Positions 24,311-32,566 are shown, counted from the first letter of the stretch. The stretch: 64,000 nucleotides of DNA from Rubrobacter tropicus (GCF_011492945.1 NZ_CP045119.1:3100001-3164000); one strand, 5' to 3'. Notes: a model not told the origin generated them from the letters alone. Numbers and translations are program-made.

Positions 24311-24591
24311 GCGCCGATCCCCTCCTCCGGGTAACGCCGCTTCTCCCCAGGGGCGCGGCGCAACAACCTTACCACCCCGCTCGTGCGGACGACGTCCTGT
24401 CGCCGCAGCTCGCGCAGGAACGCGAGGAGCTCGGGGTCCTCATCCCTCATCGCCTGCAGGATGTGCGCGTCGTAAGATTCGGCGCTCTCGAGCACGTCCA
24501 GCAGAAAGTCCGTCAACTCCCCATCCCTGGTCCTCTCCGCGGGACCAGGCTTCGCGTCTTTCCGCGGCCCTTCTCTTCCAGCGTGTAGCAT
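24307..24591 (-). CDS. Small hypothetical protein
   Basis: Not recognised. The 94-residue protein is helical and charged (LTDFLLDVLESAESYDAHILQAM, PELLAFLRELRRQDVV) with a basic C-terminal third. ATG 24591 is preceded by GGAGAAG. Its stop overlaps the start of the LURP-like gene, so they form an operon with the GNAT and hydrolase downstream. Confidence 0.65.
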   Translation of the reverse strand: MLHAGREGPRKDAKPGPAERTRDGELTDFLLDVLESAESYDAHILQAMRDEDPELLAFLRELRRQDVVRTSGVVRLLRRAPGEKRRYPEEGIGA

Positions 24592-24654
24592 GGTCTTCTC
24601 CTTCCCTACCGTTACATGATAACCATACGCACGGAACCGGCGAAAGGCTTCAAA

Positions 24655-24688
24655 GCATGGGACGGAAGCTAGAGCTTCCGTCCCATGC
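24655..24688. repeat. Perfect palindrome with 16-base arms
   Basis: The sequences at 24655-24670 and 24673-24688 are exact reverse complements with AG between them (core GGACGGAAGCT). It adjoins the CTGA-word repeat at 24689. Such a structure is an efficient RNA hairpin and a possible cruciform. Confidence 0.85.
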
Positions 24689-24782
24689 GCTGTCGGCTTT
24701 CAGCCCGCTTCGGCTTCGCCTTCGCTCTCAGCATTCAGCTTTTTGTTTTTGGCTGAGAGCTGACGGCTGATGGCTGATGGCT
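24689..24782. repeat. Modular CTGA/TCAG repeat
   Basis: TGTCGGCTTTCAGCCCGC, the module TTCGGCTTCGCCTTCGCTCTCAGC, a T-rich loop (TTTTTGTTTTTGG), then CTGAGAGCTGACGGCTGATGGCTGATGG. Arms pair across the loop. It ends directly before the DUF4870 stop. Confidence 0.75.
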
Positions 24783-24786
24783 CTCC

Positions 24787-25284
24787 CTAACGGTTCTCGA
24801 TCAGGTCGGCCACTATCGGGTAGCGGTACTCGCCTTCCTTGCTGACCTTGTAGGCGGCGTAGCCCATGTGCGCGAAGGGTACGACGGTTAGGATCAGCAT
24901 GGCCGGGATCAGCAGGAACCCGACGAGCACGAACGTGAGCCCGATCGTCAACGTCCAGCCGATGCCGAGGATCGCGAGCCACGCCCCCTGGTAAGCGGCC
25001 GACTGGAGCGCGTTGAACGCGACCTTCGACGAGCGGTCCTTGTAGACCAGCCACACGATTAGCGCCGCCACCGGTCCCAGGAAGAGCGTGAAGATGTTCA
25101 GGAAGGCGCTGAGGTGCGAGAGCACCGACCACGTCTTCTCTTCCTTGGGGCCCAGCACCGCTGTCCCGCTTCCGGGATGGTCCGCGCCACCGGGGACCTC
25201 CCCGATAGGCGTCTGCCCGACGGGCTCTTGCTCCGCGGCCCCCGGCTCTCCGGTGACCCCGTAATTCTGTTCCCTTGACTCCAT
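24787..25284 (-). CDS. DUF4870 membrane protein
   Basis: A 165-residue protein with an acidic, disordered N-terminus followed by KTWSVLSHLSAFLNIFTLFLGPVAALIVWLVYKD, the start of the DUF4870 domain, SKVAFNALQSAAYQ, and two further hydrophobic helices. It ends with a cytosolic KVSKEGEYRYPIVADLI. Family function unknown. ATG 25284 is supported by AGAGAGGAA; further upstream in-frame starts lack a site. Confidence 0.87.
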   Translation of the reverse strand: MESREQNYGVTGEPGAAEQEPVGQTPIGEVPGGADHPGSGTAVLGPKEEKTWSVLSHLSAFLNIFTLFLGPVAALIVWLVYKDRSSKVAFNALQSAAYQGAWLAILGIGWTLTIGLTFVLVGFLLIPAMLILTVVPFAHMGYAAYKVSKEGEYRYPIVADLIENR

Positions 25285-25422
25285 GGCGGTTCCTCTCTGT
25301 AGTTTGCCAGCCTGTGCCATTAAGGTACGACCGGCCTCGCCGGCCGGCATCGGCCGCCGGACCGAAAAGCCGTAGGCCGCCGGGCGGAGGTCGGGCGCGG
25401 CTGTGCTAGGATCAAAGCCCTC

Positions 25423-25917
25423 GTGGGAGTCTCGAAGAACAGCGCGGCCGGCCGCACCCGGAGCCTTCTCCCGGCCCTGGCAACCGCCCTCTTGGTCTTC
25501 GGGGCGGATCAGGGGATAAAGGCGATCGTCGAAAACTCCATGAGGGTCGGGGAGAGCATCCCGCTCGTACCCGGGTTCCTAAGCCTCACGCACATAAAGA
25601 ACGACGGCGGCGCCTTCGGCATCCTGGGCGGGAGCCAGCTCTTGCTCCTCGTGGGAAGCGCCGTTGCGGTGGTCGTCGTGCTCTGGATGCTCCTCTCGGG
25701 GCCGGGCTCCCGGGCAACCACCTACGGCTGCGGCCTCATCCTGGGCGGCGCCGCAGGCAACCTCCTCGACCGCCTGACCGCCGGCGAGGTCACCGACTAC
25801 GTCCACTTCTCATTCTGGTACATCTTCAACGCCGCCGACGCCGCGATAACGGTCGGCGTCGGGCTCCTGTTGCTCTCGGCGTTTCGTTCGGAGCCCGGTC
25901 GGCGGCCTGCGGATTAG
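25423..25917 (+). CDS. lspA: Lipoprotein signal peptidase II
   Basis: Aspartyl protease that cleaves prolipoprotein signal peptides in the cytoplasmic membrane. Four TMs; family boxes are present: DQGIK (TM1 end), NDGGAFGI, GGAAGNLLDRL, and VTDYVHFSFWYIFNAADAAI containing the two catalytic Asp (TDY and NAAD). The 164 residues are typical. A TAGGAT box (25407-25412) ends ten bases before the GTG start and no ribosome-binding site is seen, so the mRNA may be near-leaderless. A hairpin follows the stop. Confidence 0.96.
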   Translation: MGVSKNSAAGRTRSLLPALATALLVFGADQGIKAIVENSMRVGESIPLVPGFLSLTHIKNDGGAFGILGGSQLLLLVGSAVAVVVVLWMLLSGPGSRATTYGCGLILGGAAGNLLDRLTAGEVTDYVHFSFWYIFNAADAAITVGVGLLLLSAFRSEPGRRPAD

Positions 25918-25921
25918 CGCC

Positions 25922-25942
25922 GGGCGGGTTCGAAACCCGCCC
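25922..25942. terminator. Hairpin after lspA
   Basis: GGGCGGGTT and AACCCGCCC pair around CGA four bases after the lspA stop, followed by CCTAC rather than a T run. The motif resembles a REP-like GGGCGGGTTTxGAACCCGCCCCTAC element common in diverse bacteria, here at a transcript end. Its likeness to a tRNA T-arm is coincidental, because no acceptor or anticodon arm is present. Confidence 0.55.
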
Positions 25943-25994
25943 CTACGGGGTTTGTGGGCCGAACAGCCGTTTTGGTCTTCGGTGCGGGCGTGGC

Positions 25995-26765
25995 TCAGGT
26001 GATTCGGCCGATGACGTCGTGTACGAAGCGCACGGTTTCGGAGTGGGTCGGTTCGTCGTCGGTCCCCTCCTCCGGGGCGCCGCTTCGCCAGCTCCAGGCG
26101 CGCCGGATCAGGGGCGCACATTGCGGCAGACACTCCTGCGCCCAAGACGCCGCCATCTTCTTCGAGGCCTGCTCTCCGTGCGCGCACGCGTACAGCGCCC
26201 TGCACATCGTGACGATGGCGTAGGACCGTGCGCCGGGAGTGCGCATCCCGTGGACCCAATCCGCCCAGTCCCCGCTCTGTTTCCTTACCGCCTCGACGAA
26301 CTCGGCCTTCGAGGTCGCCGGGATCAGGTCCCCCGGCGGCGGGCCGAAGAGCGCAACGCCGGCCTCCCTGACCATGTGCCAGTTGATCAACCAGTCCCTG
26401 CCCGCCTCTTTCAGGTGAAAAGGCTCACCCGGGCTGATGACCGCGATCTCGCTCGTCTCGGTCTTGAACTTCCTGAGCGCCATGACGGACACGTACGCCA
26501 CCTCGATGCGATTTTCCCAGGCGGGATAGTCCTCGACGATCCGCCCATGCATATCGTCCAACCTGTCGAACGCTTCTCCTTCGACACCGGAGGAGACGAC
26601 CGCGAGCAGGTCGATGTCGCTTCTCTCCGGTTCGAAGTCTCCGGCAGCAAGCGACCCGTATAGATAAAGGCCAACGAGAGAACCGGTCGACGCCCGCCGA
26701 ATCTCACCGGCCAGACAGTCCAGCATTTCTTCGGTCCCGGCATCCGGCGCAATCCTCACGCCCAA
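25995..26765 (-). CDS. Aminoglycoside-type nucleotidyltransferase (DUF4111)
   Basis: Resembles ANT(9)/ANT(3'')-like adenylyltransferases. The nucleotidyltransferase motif GSLxxGDFxPERSDIDLL carries the metal-binding Asp pair (LYGSLAAGDFEPERSDIDL). WLINWHMVREAGVALFGPPP and AIVTMCRALYA are the C-terminal helical features of the group. The start is TTG 26765 or GTG 26759, behind TAGGAT/TTAGACT. The length of 256 suits the family. A resistance role is possible but chromosomal members often have no proven antibiotic substrate. Confidence 0.82.
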   Translation of the reverse strand: MGVRIAPDAGTEEMLDCLAGEIRRASTGSLVGLYLYGSLAAGDFEPERSDIDLLAVVSSGVEGEAFDRLDDMHGRIVEDYPAWENRIEVAYVSVMALRKFKTETSEIAVISPGEPFHLKEAGRDWLINWHMVREAGVALFGPPPGDLIPATSKAEFVEAVRKQSGDWADWVHGMRTPGARSYAIVTMCRALYACAHGEQASKKMAASWAQECLPQCAPLIRRAWSWRSGAPEEGTDDEPTHSETVRFVHDVIGRIT

Positions 26766-26782
26766 AGTCTAACCATCCTACA

Positions 26783-26829
26783 TCAAGCTGACAGGCTGAA
26801 AGCGAGGGCCGAAGGCCCGACGCGTGCGA
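26783..26829. repeat. CTGA-word repeat at the transposase break
   Basis: CAAGCTGACAGGCTGAAAGC followed by the module GAGGGCCGAAGGCCCGACGCG. Homology of the transposase fragment stops where this repeat begins, so the repeat either inserted into or recombined with the IS. Confidence 0.65.
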
Positions 26830-27027
26830 GGAGCGCTCTGACTCGACGCCCCGCAGTTGCTGGAACAGAGCGAGGGTTATAGCCTCTGAACCTGAGAGCC
26901 GCTTGAGGGACTCGTAGCGCCGCCCTCTCGGATCGAGGCTGGCGTAGGCGTCGTCGATGAGGCAGAACAAGACGGTCATGGCCTCTTCCGTTCGGGTGAA
27001 TCTGTGAGTACGGTGTTTTTGGGTCAT
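26830..27027 (-). pseudogene. IS982-like transposase, N-terminal fragment
   Basis: Sixty-six residues resemble the start of IS982-family transposases: VLFCLIDDAYASL, LSGSEAITLALFQQLRGVESERS. The DDE catalytic region and the rest of the element are missing; the frame continues into repeat sequence that is unlike a transposase. No terminal inverted repeats or target duplication could be found. It marks the left edge of a less GC-rich patch that contains ltrA. Confidence 0.75.
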
Positions 27028-27205
27028 CTAATGCTCCAGATCTCGCCCTGGCCAGGTTACACATATTATTACTCCCGTGGCAAAATATTGGTGCCTGTAA
27101 AGGGCTAGATGCGACGTCTGTTTGTGGGGAGATCGGTAGGAAAACTAGGGCATGATCGCGAACCCGAACCAACGGGTCAGCCACTATAGAGACAGGCGGT
27201 AGACG

Positions 27206-28408
27206 GTGCACGATTCCGATCACGAAGGTCTGCTGCGAACCCGGGACGGAGGGGAGCAGCGGGTCACGCCCCTGGAGCTGTTCTTCGATCTGGTCTACGT
27301 GTTCGCCATAACGCAGCTCTCCCACCGGCTGCTGGATCACCTGAGCCTGAGAGGCGTGCTGGAGACGTTGATGCTGTTGCTGGTGGTGTGGGGGGTGTGG
27401 GTCTACACAGCCTGGTTCACCAACTGGTTCGATCCTAATAGGTTGGCGGTACGCTTGGTGCTAATCGCCGTGATGCTCGCCAGCTTGGTGATGTCGGTTG
27501 CGATCCCTGAAGCCTTCGGAGAGCGCGGGCTGATGTTTGCCCTAGCCTACGTGGCGATCCAGGTGGGGCGTACCGCGTTCACGTTCATCGCCCTGAGAAA
27601 GTCTTTGGGTAGGTCTCATCCGCTGAGCACGAACTTCCAGCGAGTACTGTCTTGGCTTGTGGCGTCCGGGGTGCTGTGGATCATCGGTGGCCTGCTGGGT
27701 ACTGAGGCGCGCTACGGGGTGTGGCTGCTCGCCCTGGCTGTGGACTACACCGGCCCCGTGGTCGGTTACTACATACCAGGTTTAGGACGTTCCCGGACTG
27801 GAGAGTGGACCATCGAGGGCGGACACTTCGCCGAGCGCTGCCAGTTGTTCCTCATCATCGCCCTTGGGGAGTCTATCCTGGTGACCGGCACCACCTTCGC
27901 CGAGATCGAAGCTTCCGCGGTCGCGGTGTTGGCGTTTGTGGTGGCCTTCCTTGGCAGCGTGGCGCTGTGGTGGATCTACTTCGCTCACAGTGCCGAGGCG
28001 GCTCGCCAGGTCTTTGCTTCCTCCGAGGACCCGGGCCGGATGGGGCGCTCGGCCTACACCTACTTCCACCTGCCCATGATAGCCGGGGTCATCGCCATCG
28101 CCGCCGCCGACGAACTCACCGTTGCGCATCCTGGCGAGCCCGGAACGCTCGCCTCTATCACACTTACTCTCGGAGGAACGGCGCTGTTTCTGGCCGGGCA
28201 GGCGTTCTTCAAGTGGGCCGTGTTCGGGCTGTTGCCTTGGTCGCGCGCGGTCGCGATCGCTGCGCTGGCTGGGCTGATGCCCGTGGGCTTCGCGCTACCG
28301 ACGCTCGCGCTCAGCGGCGCAGCAGTCCTAACCGTGGTAGCCCTTGCGGCGTGGGATGCCCTAGCTTATCAAGGACACGTGAGTTCACTACGACGGTCCA
28401 CCAAATAA
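27206..28408 (+). CDS. Low temperature requirement protein A family membrane protein
   Basis: An LtrA-family protein of 400 residues with about ten membrane segments; its biochemical role is not established despite the name. The signature is VTPLELFFDLVYVFAITQLSH near residue 25, followed by FTNWFDP, HPLSTNFQR, GHFAERCQLFLIIALGESIL and YTYFHLPMIAGV. GTG 27206 is used. Base composition is less GC-biased than the surroundings, and an IS982 remnant lies upstream, so acquisition by transfer is likely. Confidence 0.87.
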   Translation: MHDSDHEGLLRTRDGGEQRVTPLELFFDLVYVFAITQLSHRLLDHLSLRGVLETLMLLLVVWGVWVYTAWFTNWFDPNRLAVRLVLIAVMLASLVMSVAIPEAFGERGLMFALAYVAIQVGRTAFTFIALRKSLGRSHPLSTNFQRVLSWLVASGVLWIIGGLLGTEARYGVWLLALAVDYTGPVVGYYIPGLGRSRTGEWTIEGGHFAERCQLFLIIALGESILVTGTTFAEIEASAVAVLAFVVAFLGSVALWWIYFAHSAEAARQVFASSEDPGRMGRSAYTYFHLPMIAGVIAIAAADELTVAHPGEPGTLASITLTLGGTALFLAGQAFFKWAVFGLLPWSRAVAIAALAGLMPVGFALPTLALSGAAVLTVVALAAWDALAYQGHVSSLRRSTK

Positions 28409-28599
28409 GTACAGGTCGTTCGCTACCATCGAGCGCAGGAGGGATTCCAAAAGCAAAGAGCGAGTTTCCTGCCGTTAGGGTAACCGATATGTCAACGCCT
28501 CTACGGCGAGATCTGTGATGCCCCCTTGGTCCGGGCTTCAGATGACCTCCTTTTTATCTCAACCACGCAACACGCATCTAGTGCCCCGGCTATCTCGGC

Positions 28600-29196
28600 T
28601 TACCGGTCCATGAGGCGCCCGTACACGGCCCTGTACTTGCGGATGGCCTGGCGCAGATCCTCCGTGGACTGCTCTTCCGAAGCTTCATCCGAACTCCGGC
28701 CCGACCGGGCCACCACGTCGGCCCTCATGCGGCGGGCCTCCCTGTAGTCGTCTGCGACGTCGGGGTGCATGGCGGCGAGGCTCTTCTCGGTCTCCTCGTC
28801 GCTTTGGGAGGCGTCGGAGATGAAGCGGCGCTCCTGGAGGATGTCCGATACGGTTCGGTCGGCCATCTCTATGGACCGCTCGGGGTTGTCCACGAAGACC
28901 CGCTCGACCTCGTTCCACTGGCCCTCGAAGTGCTCCCGCCGCTCGTCCGAGAGCGGCTCCACGCGCCGCTCCACGCTCCCGCGCCGCCGCCTGAGCTCCC
29001 TGTCCGCCTCCTCCTCCGAGCCCCTCTCGCGGGCCGTCCGCTCGTACTCCGAGCCGAACTCCTCGCGGCTGCGCTCTCTTTGCTGCTCCTGCCGCCTCGC
29101 CCGGCTGCGCCGCGATATGAAGAAGATGACCAGAAGGACTATCACTATCAGCAGGACTACCGCGCCCGCAACCACCAACAACTCCGTCGTCCCCAC
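28600..29196 (-). CDS. Single-pass membrane protein with conserved actinobacterial helical domain
   Basis: Unnamed actinobacterial family. TM helix at residues 4-28 (LLVVAGAVVLLIVIVLLVIFFI), then a charged coiled-coil region. The family pattern is FGSEYERTARERGSEEEADREL, RVEPLSDERREHFEGQWNEVERVFVDNP, EMADRTVSDILQERRF and HPDVADDYREARRM. A cytosolic helical domain is likely. GTG 29196 follows AGGAG seven bases upstream. Function unknown; homologues often sit near stress or envelope genes. Confidence 0.75.
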   Translation of the reverse strand: MGTTELLVVAGAVVLLIVIVLLVIFFISRRSRARRQEQQRERSREEFGSEYERTARERGSEEEADRELRRRRGSVERRVEPLSDERREHFEGQWNEVERVFVDNPERSIEMADRTVSDILQERRFISDASQSDEETEKSLAAMHPDVADDYREARRMRADVVARSGRSSDEASEEQSTEDLRQAIRKYRAVYGRLMDR

Positions 29197-29352
29197 GAGC
29201 CAGCTCCTTTTCTAGATCCCTGTGCCCTCTTATTCCCTCAAATGAAACGCGCGTAACGTGGCCCGGCGGCCAACATGGTTTCCCATCCGGCCCTCGATGG
29301 CATAAACTTTATAGTGGCGGCGACGCCGCCCAGCTAGCGAGAGGAGCGACGC

Positions 29353-29541
29353 ATGACCGAGCGTGACCGGCGTGAAGGCACCGGGGAGACCAGGGACAAC
29401 GTCAGGGACGACCTGGACGAGGCCTCGAAGGGCCGCCGAAAGGACGCCACCCCCGGCGCCGTCGAGGAAGAAGAGGCCACGGGCGGCGGCGGGGTCAAGG
29501 ACAACGTCACCGACGACCAGAGAAAGACCCAGAAGGACTGA
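29353..29541 (+). CDS. Small acidic/basic disordered hypothetical protein
   Basis: Not recognised. The 62 residues are nearly all charged or small (TERDRREGTGETRDNVRDD, GGGGVKDNVTDDQRKTQKD) with two DNVxDD segments, so probably unstructured like stress-induced hydrophilins; that role is a guess. ATG 29353 follows AGAGGAG, a TATAGT box lies at about 29311, and an intrinsic terminator follows, so this is an independent expressed unit. Confidence 0.65.
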   Translation: MTERDRREGTGETRDNVRDDLDEASKGRRKDATPGAVEEEEATGGGGVKDNVTDDQRKTQKD

Positions 29542-29563
29542 CGCGTTCTGCGTCTGGATTTTA

Positions 29564-29595
29564 GGGCCGGGCCGCTTCCGCCCGGCCTTCTCTCT
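29564..29595 (+). terminator. Intrinsic terminator of the 29353 gene
   Basis: GGCCGGGC (29565-29572) pairs with GCCCGGCC (29580-29587) around a seven-base loop, followed by TTCTCTCT. It is the best intrinsic terminator in the window, lying 24 bases after the stop codon. Confidence 0.75.
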
Positions 29596-29604
29596 GACCT
29601 AGCG

Positions 29605-29747
29605 AGCCTCGCAAAGAGGCTCAACCTCTTTGCGAGGCTGTCAGCTTTCAGCCAAGAGCAAGAAGCTGACGGCTGAGAGCGGAGGCGAAGCCGCAGCGGG
29701 CTGATCGCTGACCGCGTGGTCTTCGGAAGCTATAGCTTCCGAAGACC
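29605..29747. repeat. Composite repeat: palindrome, CTGA element, palindrome
   Basis: Perfect 15-base arms at 29605-29619 and 29625-29639 (loop CTCAA) lead into TGTCAGCTTTCAGCC, the loop AAGAGCAAGAA, GCTGACGGCTGAGAGCGGAGG, the module GGCGAAGCCGCAGCGGGCTGA and GATCGCTGACC, followed by a 30-base perfect palindrome at 29718-29747. It lies between convergent genes. Confidence 0.85.
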
Positions 29748-29750
29748 GTG

Positions 29751-30182
29751 CTAGCGCACCCGTGGCCGGCTGGAGTCCGTGCGGGAGCGGTTGAAGAGGC
29801 GGTCGAGAAAGTGGTCGGCCACGTAGGCGCCGGCGGCGCCGCCGAGGACGCCCAGTATTATGTCGAAGATCGTGTCTGGCAGGGCGTTGTAGATGCTGGC
29901 CCCCATCAGGGCCAGCAGCATTTCGATTACCTCCCACCCGCCCGCGCCGAGCAGGCCTATGACCGAGCCCGTTACGATGGCGTGGCGGGGCGTGTCGAAG
30001 AACTCGTCGTCGCCCCCGTTGCGGTAGATGATCTCCGCGACCACCGCCACGAGCACGAACGGGGTGAGGAAGTGCGCGATCTCGTCGTAGAGCGGTATAG
30101 GCTCGAAGATCTTGAACATAAAGCCAGCCCCGTTCAACGCGATGCAGACCAGAATCAACAAAATTACCCATCTACGCGGCAT
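29751..30182 (-). CDS. Four-helix membrane hypothetical protein
   Basis: A 143-residue integral membrane protein with helices RWVILLILVCIALNGAGF, AHFLTPFVLVAVVAEIIY, HAIVTGSVIGLLGAGGWEVIEMLLALM and DIILGVLGGAAGAYVADHFL. The YDEIAHFLTPF and GGWEVIE segments, with polar residues inside membrane helices, resemble the DUF2238/YjdF-type group. ATG 30182 is chosen over ATG 30188 because GGAAAGG stands seven bases before it and abuts the other. Confidence 0.7.
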   Translation of the reverse strand: MPRRWVILLILVCIALNGAGFMFKIFEPIPLYDEIAHFLTPFVLVAVVAEIIYRNGGDDEFFDTPRHAIVTGSVIGLLGAGGWEVIEMLLALMGASIYNALPDTIFDIILGVLGGAAGAYVADHFLDRLFNRSRTDSSRPRVR

Positions 30183-30220
30183 ACTCATCCCTTTCCGGTT
30201 GCATCGGTCCCCCGTCCGGC

Positions 30221-30853
30221 CTATACCCCCGGAAGCCCGTACTGAAAAACGCCCTCCGGTACTTCGTGGCAGTGGCGGCAGCGGGCCTCGTAGCTCTCCT
30301 CGGCCCCGACGAGGATTATCGGGGCCGAGGCCGGGGCCGGGCGACCGTCTATGAGGCGCTGGGAGCGGGCTGCGTCCCGGCCGCAGCGGGCGCAGATCGC
30401 GCGGAGCTTGACGATCTCGTCGGCCTCGGCCAGTAGCTCGGGCATCGGTCCGAAGGGCTCGCCGCGGAAGTCCATGTCGAGGCCGGCCACGATGACGTCG
30501 TAGCCGCCGTCGGCGAGCTCCCGGCAGGCCTCGACGATGCCGGCGTCGAAGAACTGGGCCTCCTCGATGGATACGACGTCCGTCGCGGGGTCTACCTTTC
30601 CGAGCAGTTCCTCGCTCGATGTGACGGGGGTCGCCTCGTGGGGGATGCCGTTGTGGGACCGGATCTCCTCGTGCTCGGAGCGGGTCTCCAGGGCGTGCTT
30701 GAAGACCTGCACCCGGCGGCGGGCGTAGAGGGCGCGGCGGGAGAGCCGGATCAACTCCTCCGTCTTGCCCGAGAACATGGAGCCCGAGATCACGGTCAAG
30801 GAGCCGCCCCGGAGCGCCGGGTCCTCTTCTAAGGGTCTGAAAGTCTGCATCAT
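30221..30853 (-). CDS. tdk: Thymidine kinase (type II)
   Basis: Phosphorylates thymidine to dTMP in salvage, complementing the pyrimidine phosphorylase at 2177. P-loop SGSMFSGKTEELI; IEEAQFF contains the catalytic Glu region; GLDMDFRGEPFG is the lasso-adjacent motif. The zinc site is CARCG and CRHCH. About 210 residues. The start is at the tandem ATG 30853/30850. It begins close to the end of the TVP38 gene on the same strand. Confidence 0.94.
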   Translation of the reverse strand: MMQTFRPLEEDPALRGGSLTVISGSMFSGKTEELIRLSRRALYARRRVQVFKHALETRSEHEEIRSHNGIPHEATPVTSSEELLGKVDPATDVVSIEEAQFFDAGIVEACRELADGGYDVIVAGLDMDFRGEPFGPMPELLAEADEIVKLRAICARCGRDAARSQRLIDGRPAPASAPIILVGAEESYEARCRHCHEVPEGVFQYGLPGV

Positions 30854-30859
30854 ACCCGC

Positions 30860-31642
30860 CTATTTTACTTGCCCGGAACGCGATTTCCCGGCCGGTTCTC
30901 GCCGCCCTGGTCCGCTTGTAGAGGACGAAGGCAAGCACGCCGACGACCACGAGCGCCGACGTGAAGAGGAAGAGCCCACGTACTCGGGCGCCTGACGCCC
31001 GAGGTAGGAGTAGAGGAGGGTCTGGGGAAAGATGCCCAAAGCCGTGGCGAGGATGAAGCTTCGGAACCGCATCCGGGTGAGGCCGGCGGCGTAGCTGACG
31101 GCGTCGAAGCCGACGCCGGGCAAGAGCCTCCCGACGAAGACCGCGTACAGGCCCCAGCGGGCGAACCAGCGGTCGGCGGACTCGAGGCCCGTTCTGCCCA
31201 CGAGCACCTCCACGGGCACCCGGCCGAAGGCACGCGAGATGCCGAAGCACACGGCGGCCGCAAGGACGTGGCCAAAGAGGGAGAGCGTCCAGCCCCAGAA
31301 GACCCCGAAAGCCAGACCGTTGGCGAAGGTGATGAGAAATGAAGGCACGGGCGCCGCGAGCGCCTGCAGGACCATCAAAAAGCATGAGGCGACCGGCGCC
31401 CAGACCCCGAAAGAGACTATGTAGTCCCGCAGGCCCACGATGTCGCCCCGGCCCAGGATGGCGAGCGCCCGGTTGGTCTCGGCCCTGAAGCCCTCCACCA
31501 ACAAGTACAGCAGCCCGAAGGCCGCCGCGGCGGTCAGCACCAGGCAGAACCGCAGCCACCGGACCGTCCGTCCATCCATCCTCGCAGGTAGCGCCATACC
31601 CTGTGATCGTTCCCGCCTGTCCGCCGGTTCATCCCGCGGCAC
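30860..31642 (-). pseudogene. TVP38/TMEM64 (DedA-like) membrane protein, frameshifted
   Basis: The VTT-domain family of membrane proteins, some linked to lipid scrambling or transport. Present are PVASCFLMVLQALAAPVPSFLITFANGLAFG, the F.GR/G motif SRAFGRVPVEVLVG, FVGRLLPGVGFDAVSYAAGLTRMRF and FPQTLLYSYLG. After QAPEYVG (about 30976) the frame becomes Ser/Arg-rich, while the next frame supplies the expected last helix (LFLFTSALVVVGVLAFVLYKRTR). One missing base near 30974 explains this. The true stop is uncertain. GTG 31642 lies 12 bases after the lyase stop. Confidence 0.8.
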
Positions 31643-31654
31643 GAGCCGGGCCCT

Positions 31655-32566
31655 CTACCCCCTCTCCGCACGGGCGAGATCCAACGTGTTCCGGGCCATC
31701 CGGATCGAGGCCGCATCCACCATCTGACCGTCCACGCTGACCGCGCCCGAGCCCGCGGCGTCCGCCTCCTCGTAGGCCTCGACCACCTTCTCGGCCCACG
31801 CCGTCTCCCGTTCCGTGGGCGAAAAGATCTCGTTGACCACGGGCACCTGTGCCGGGTGGATGCACCACTTCCCGTCGAAGCCGAGGGACCTGGCGACGCG
31901 GCACGCCTCCCTGAGCCCCTCCTCGTCGCGGTGGTCGGCAACGGGCCCGTCCACGGCCCTAAGTCCCGCCGCCCGCGCCGCCACGACGATGCGCTGCATG
32001 ACGTACCCGAAGCGATGCCCGGGATATGCCTCGTCCCACTCGTCCCTGGTCCCAATGCTCGTCTGGGGCATCCCGAGGCTCGCCGCGAAATCCCCGGGGC
32101 CGAAATGGAGGGCTCGCAGCCGATCCGTCGAACCGGCTATGGCGTCGATATTCGTCAGGCCCTCCGCGGTCTCTATCTGGGCTTCGAGCTTGATCCCGCC
32201 CGGTTCCAGCCCTACTTCGAGCTCTACCCCGTCGAGCAGGACGGCGACGGCATAGAGGTCTTCGGGGCGGTTCACCTTGGGAACCAGGATGGCGCCCAGC
32301 GCACCACCCGCCCCTTCGGACACCCCGATCACGTCCCGGTAAAACCACCGCGTATCGAGTGCGTTGACCCTGAACAATGTCGGCCTACCCTGCCAGTCCA
32401 ATTCCTCCATGGCCCTGACGACGTCCCGACGGGCCTCCGCTTTCCTGGCCGGCGCCACGGCGTCCTCGAGGTCCAGAAAGACGGCGTCGGCGTCCGAGGC
32501 GAGCGCCTTCTCGACCATCTTCCGGTTCGAGGCCGGGACCGCCAACAAAGAACGAGCCGCATCCAT
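31655..32566 (-). CDS. CitE/HpcH-HpaI family CoA-ester lyase
   Basis: Class II aldolase-like lyase; likely substrates are malyl-CoA, citramalyl-CoA or methylmalyl-CoA, giving acetyl- or propionyl-CoA plus glyoxylate or pyruvate. Present are SLLAVPASNRKMVEKAL, FLDLEDAVAPARKAEAR (metal-binding Asp/Glu), FRVNALDT, ILVPKVN, LEAQIETAEGL, HFGPGDFAASLG and GKWCIHPAQVPVVNEIF. The length of 303 is typical. A role in glyoxylate metabolism would connect it to the glycolate genes 1 kb away, but specificity is not certain. Confidence 0.87.
   Translation of the reverse strand: MDAARSLLAVPASNRKMVEKALASDADAVFLDLEDAVAPARKAEARRDVVRAMEELDWQGRPTLFRVNALDTRWFYRDVIGVSEGAGGALGAILVPKVNRPEDLYAVAVLLDGVELEVGLEPGGIKLEAQIETAEGLTNIDAIAGSTDRLRALHFGPGDFAASLGMPQTSIGTRDEWDEAYPGHRFGYVMQRIVVAARAAGLRAVDGPVADHRDEEGLREACRVARSLGFDGKWCIHPAQVPVVNEIFSPTERETAWAEKVVEAYEEADAAGSGAVSVDGQMVDAASIRMARNTLDLARAERG

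Noticed and set aside
25922-25942. Possible tRNA T-arm (GCGGG TTCGAAA CCCGC)
   Set aside because: No acceptor stem, D-arm or anticodon arm can be built around it; it is a simple palindrome after lspA.
25995-26765. Acquired antibiotic resistance gene
   Set aside because: The nucleotidyltransferase motif is clear, but composition matches the chromosome and no mobile context encloses it; a resistance phenotype is not claimed.
26704-27027. Complete small ORF or functional transposase
   Set aside because: Only the N-terminal third resembles IS982; catalytic residues and element ends are missing, so it is treated as a remnant.
29751-31559. A 602-codon minus-strand open frame
   Set aside because: Only its last 143 codons (29751-30182) form a credible protein; upstream it runs out of frame through thymidine kinase and parts of TVP38, with Arg/Pro/Gly-rich nonsense typical of GC-rich shadow frames.
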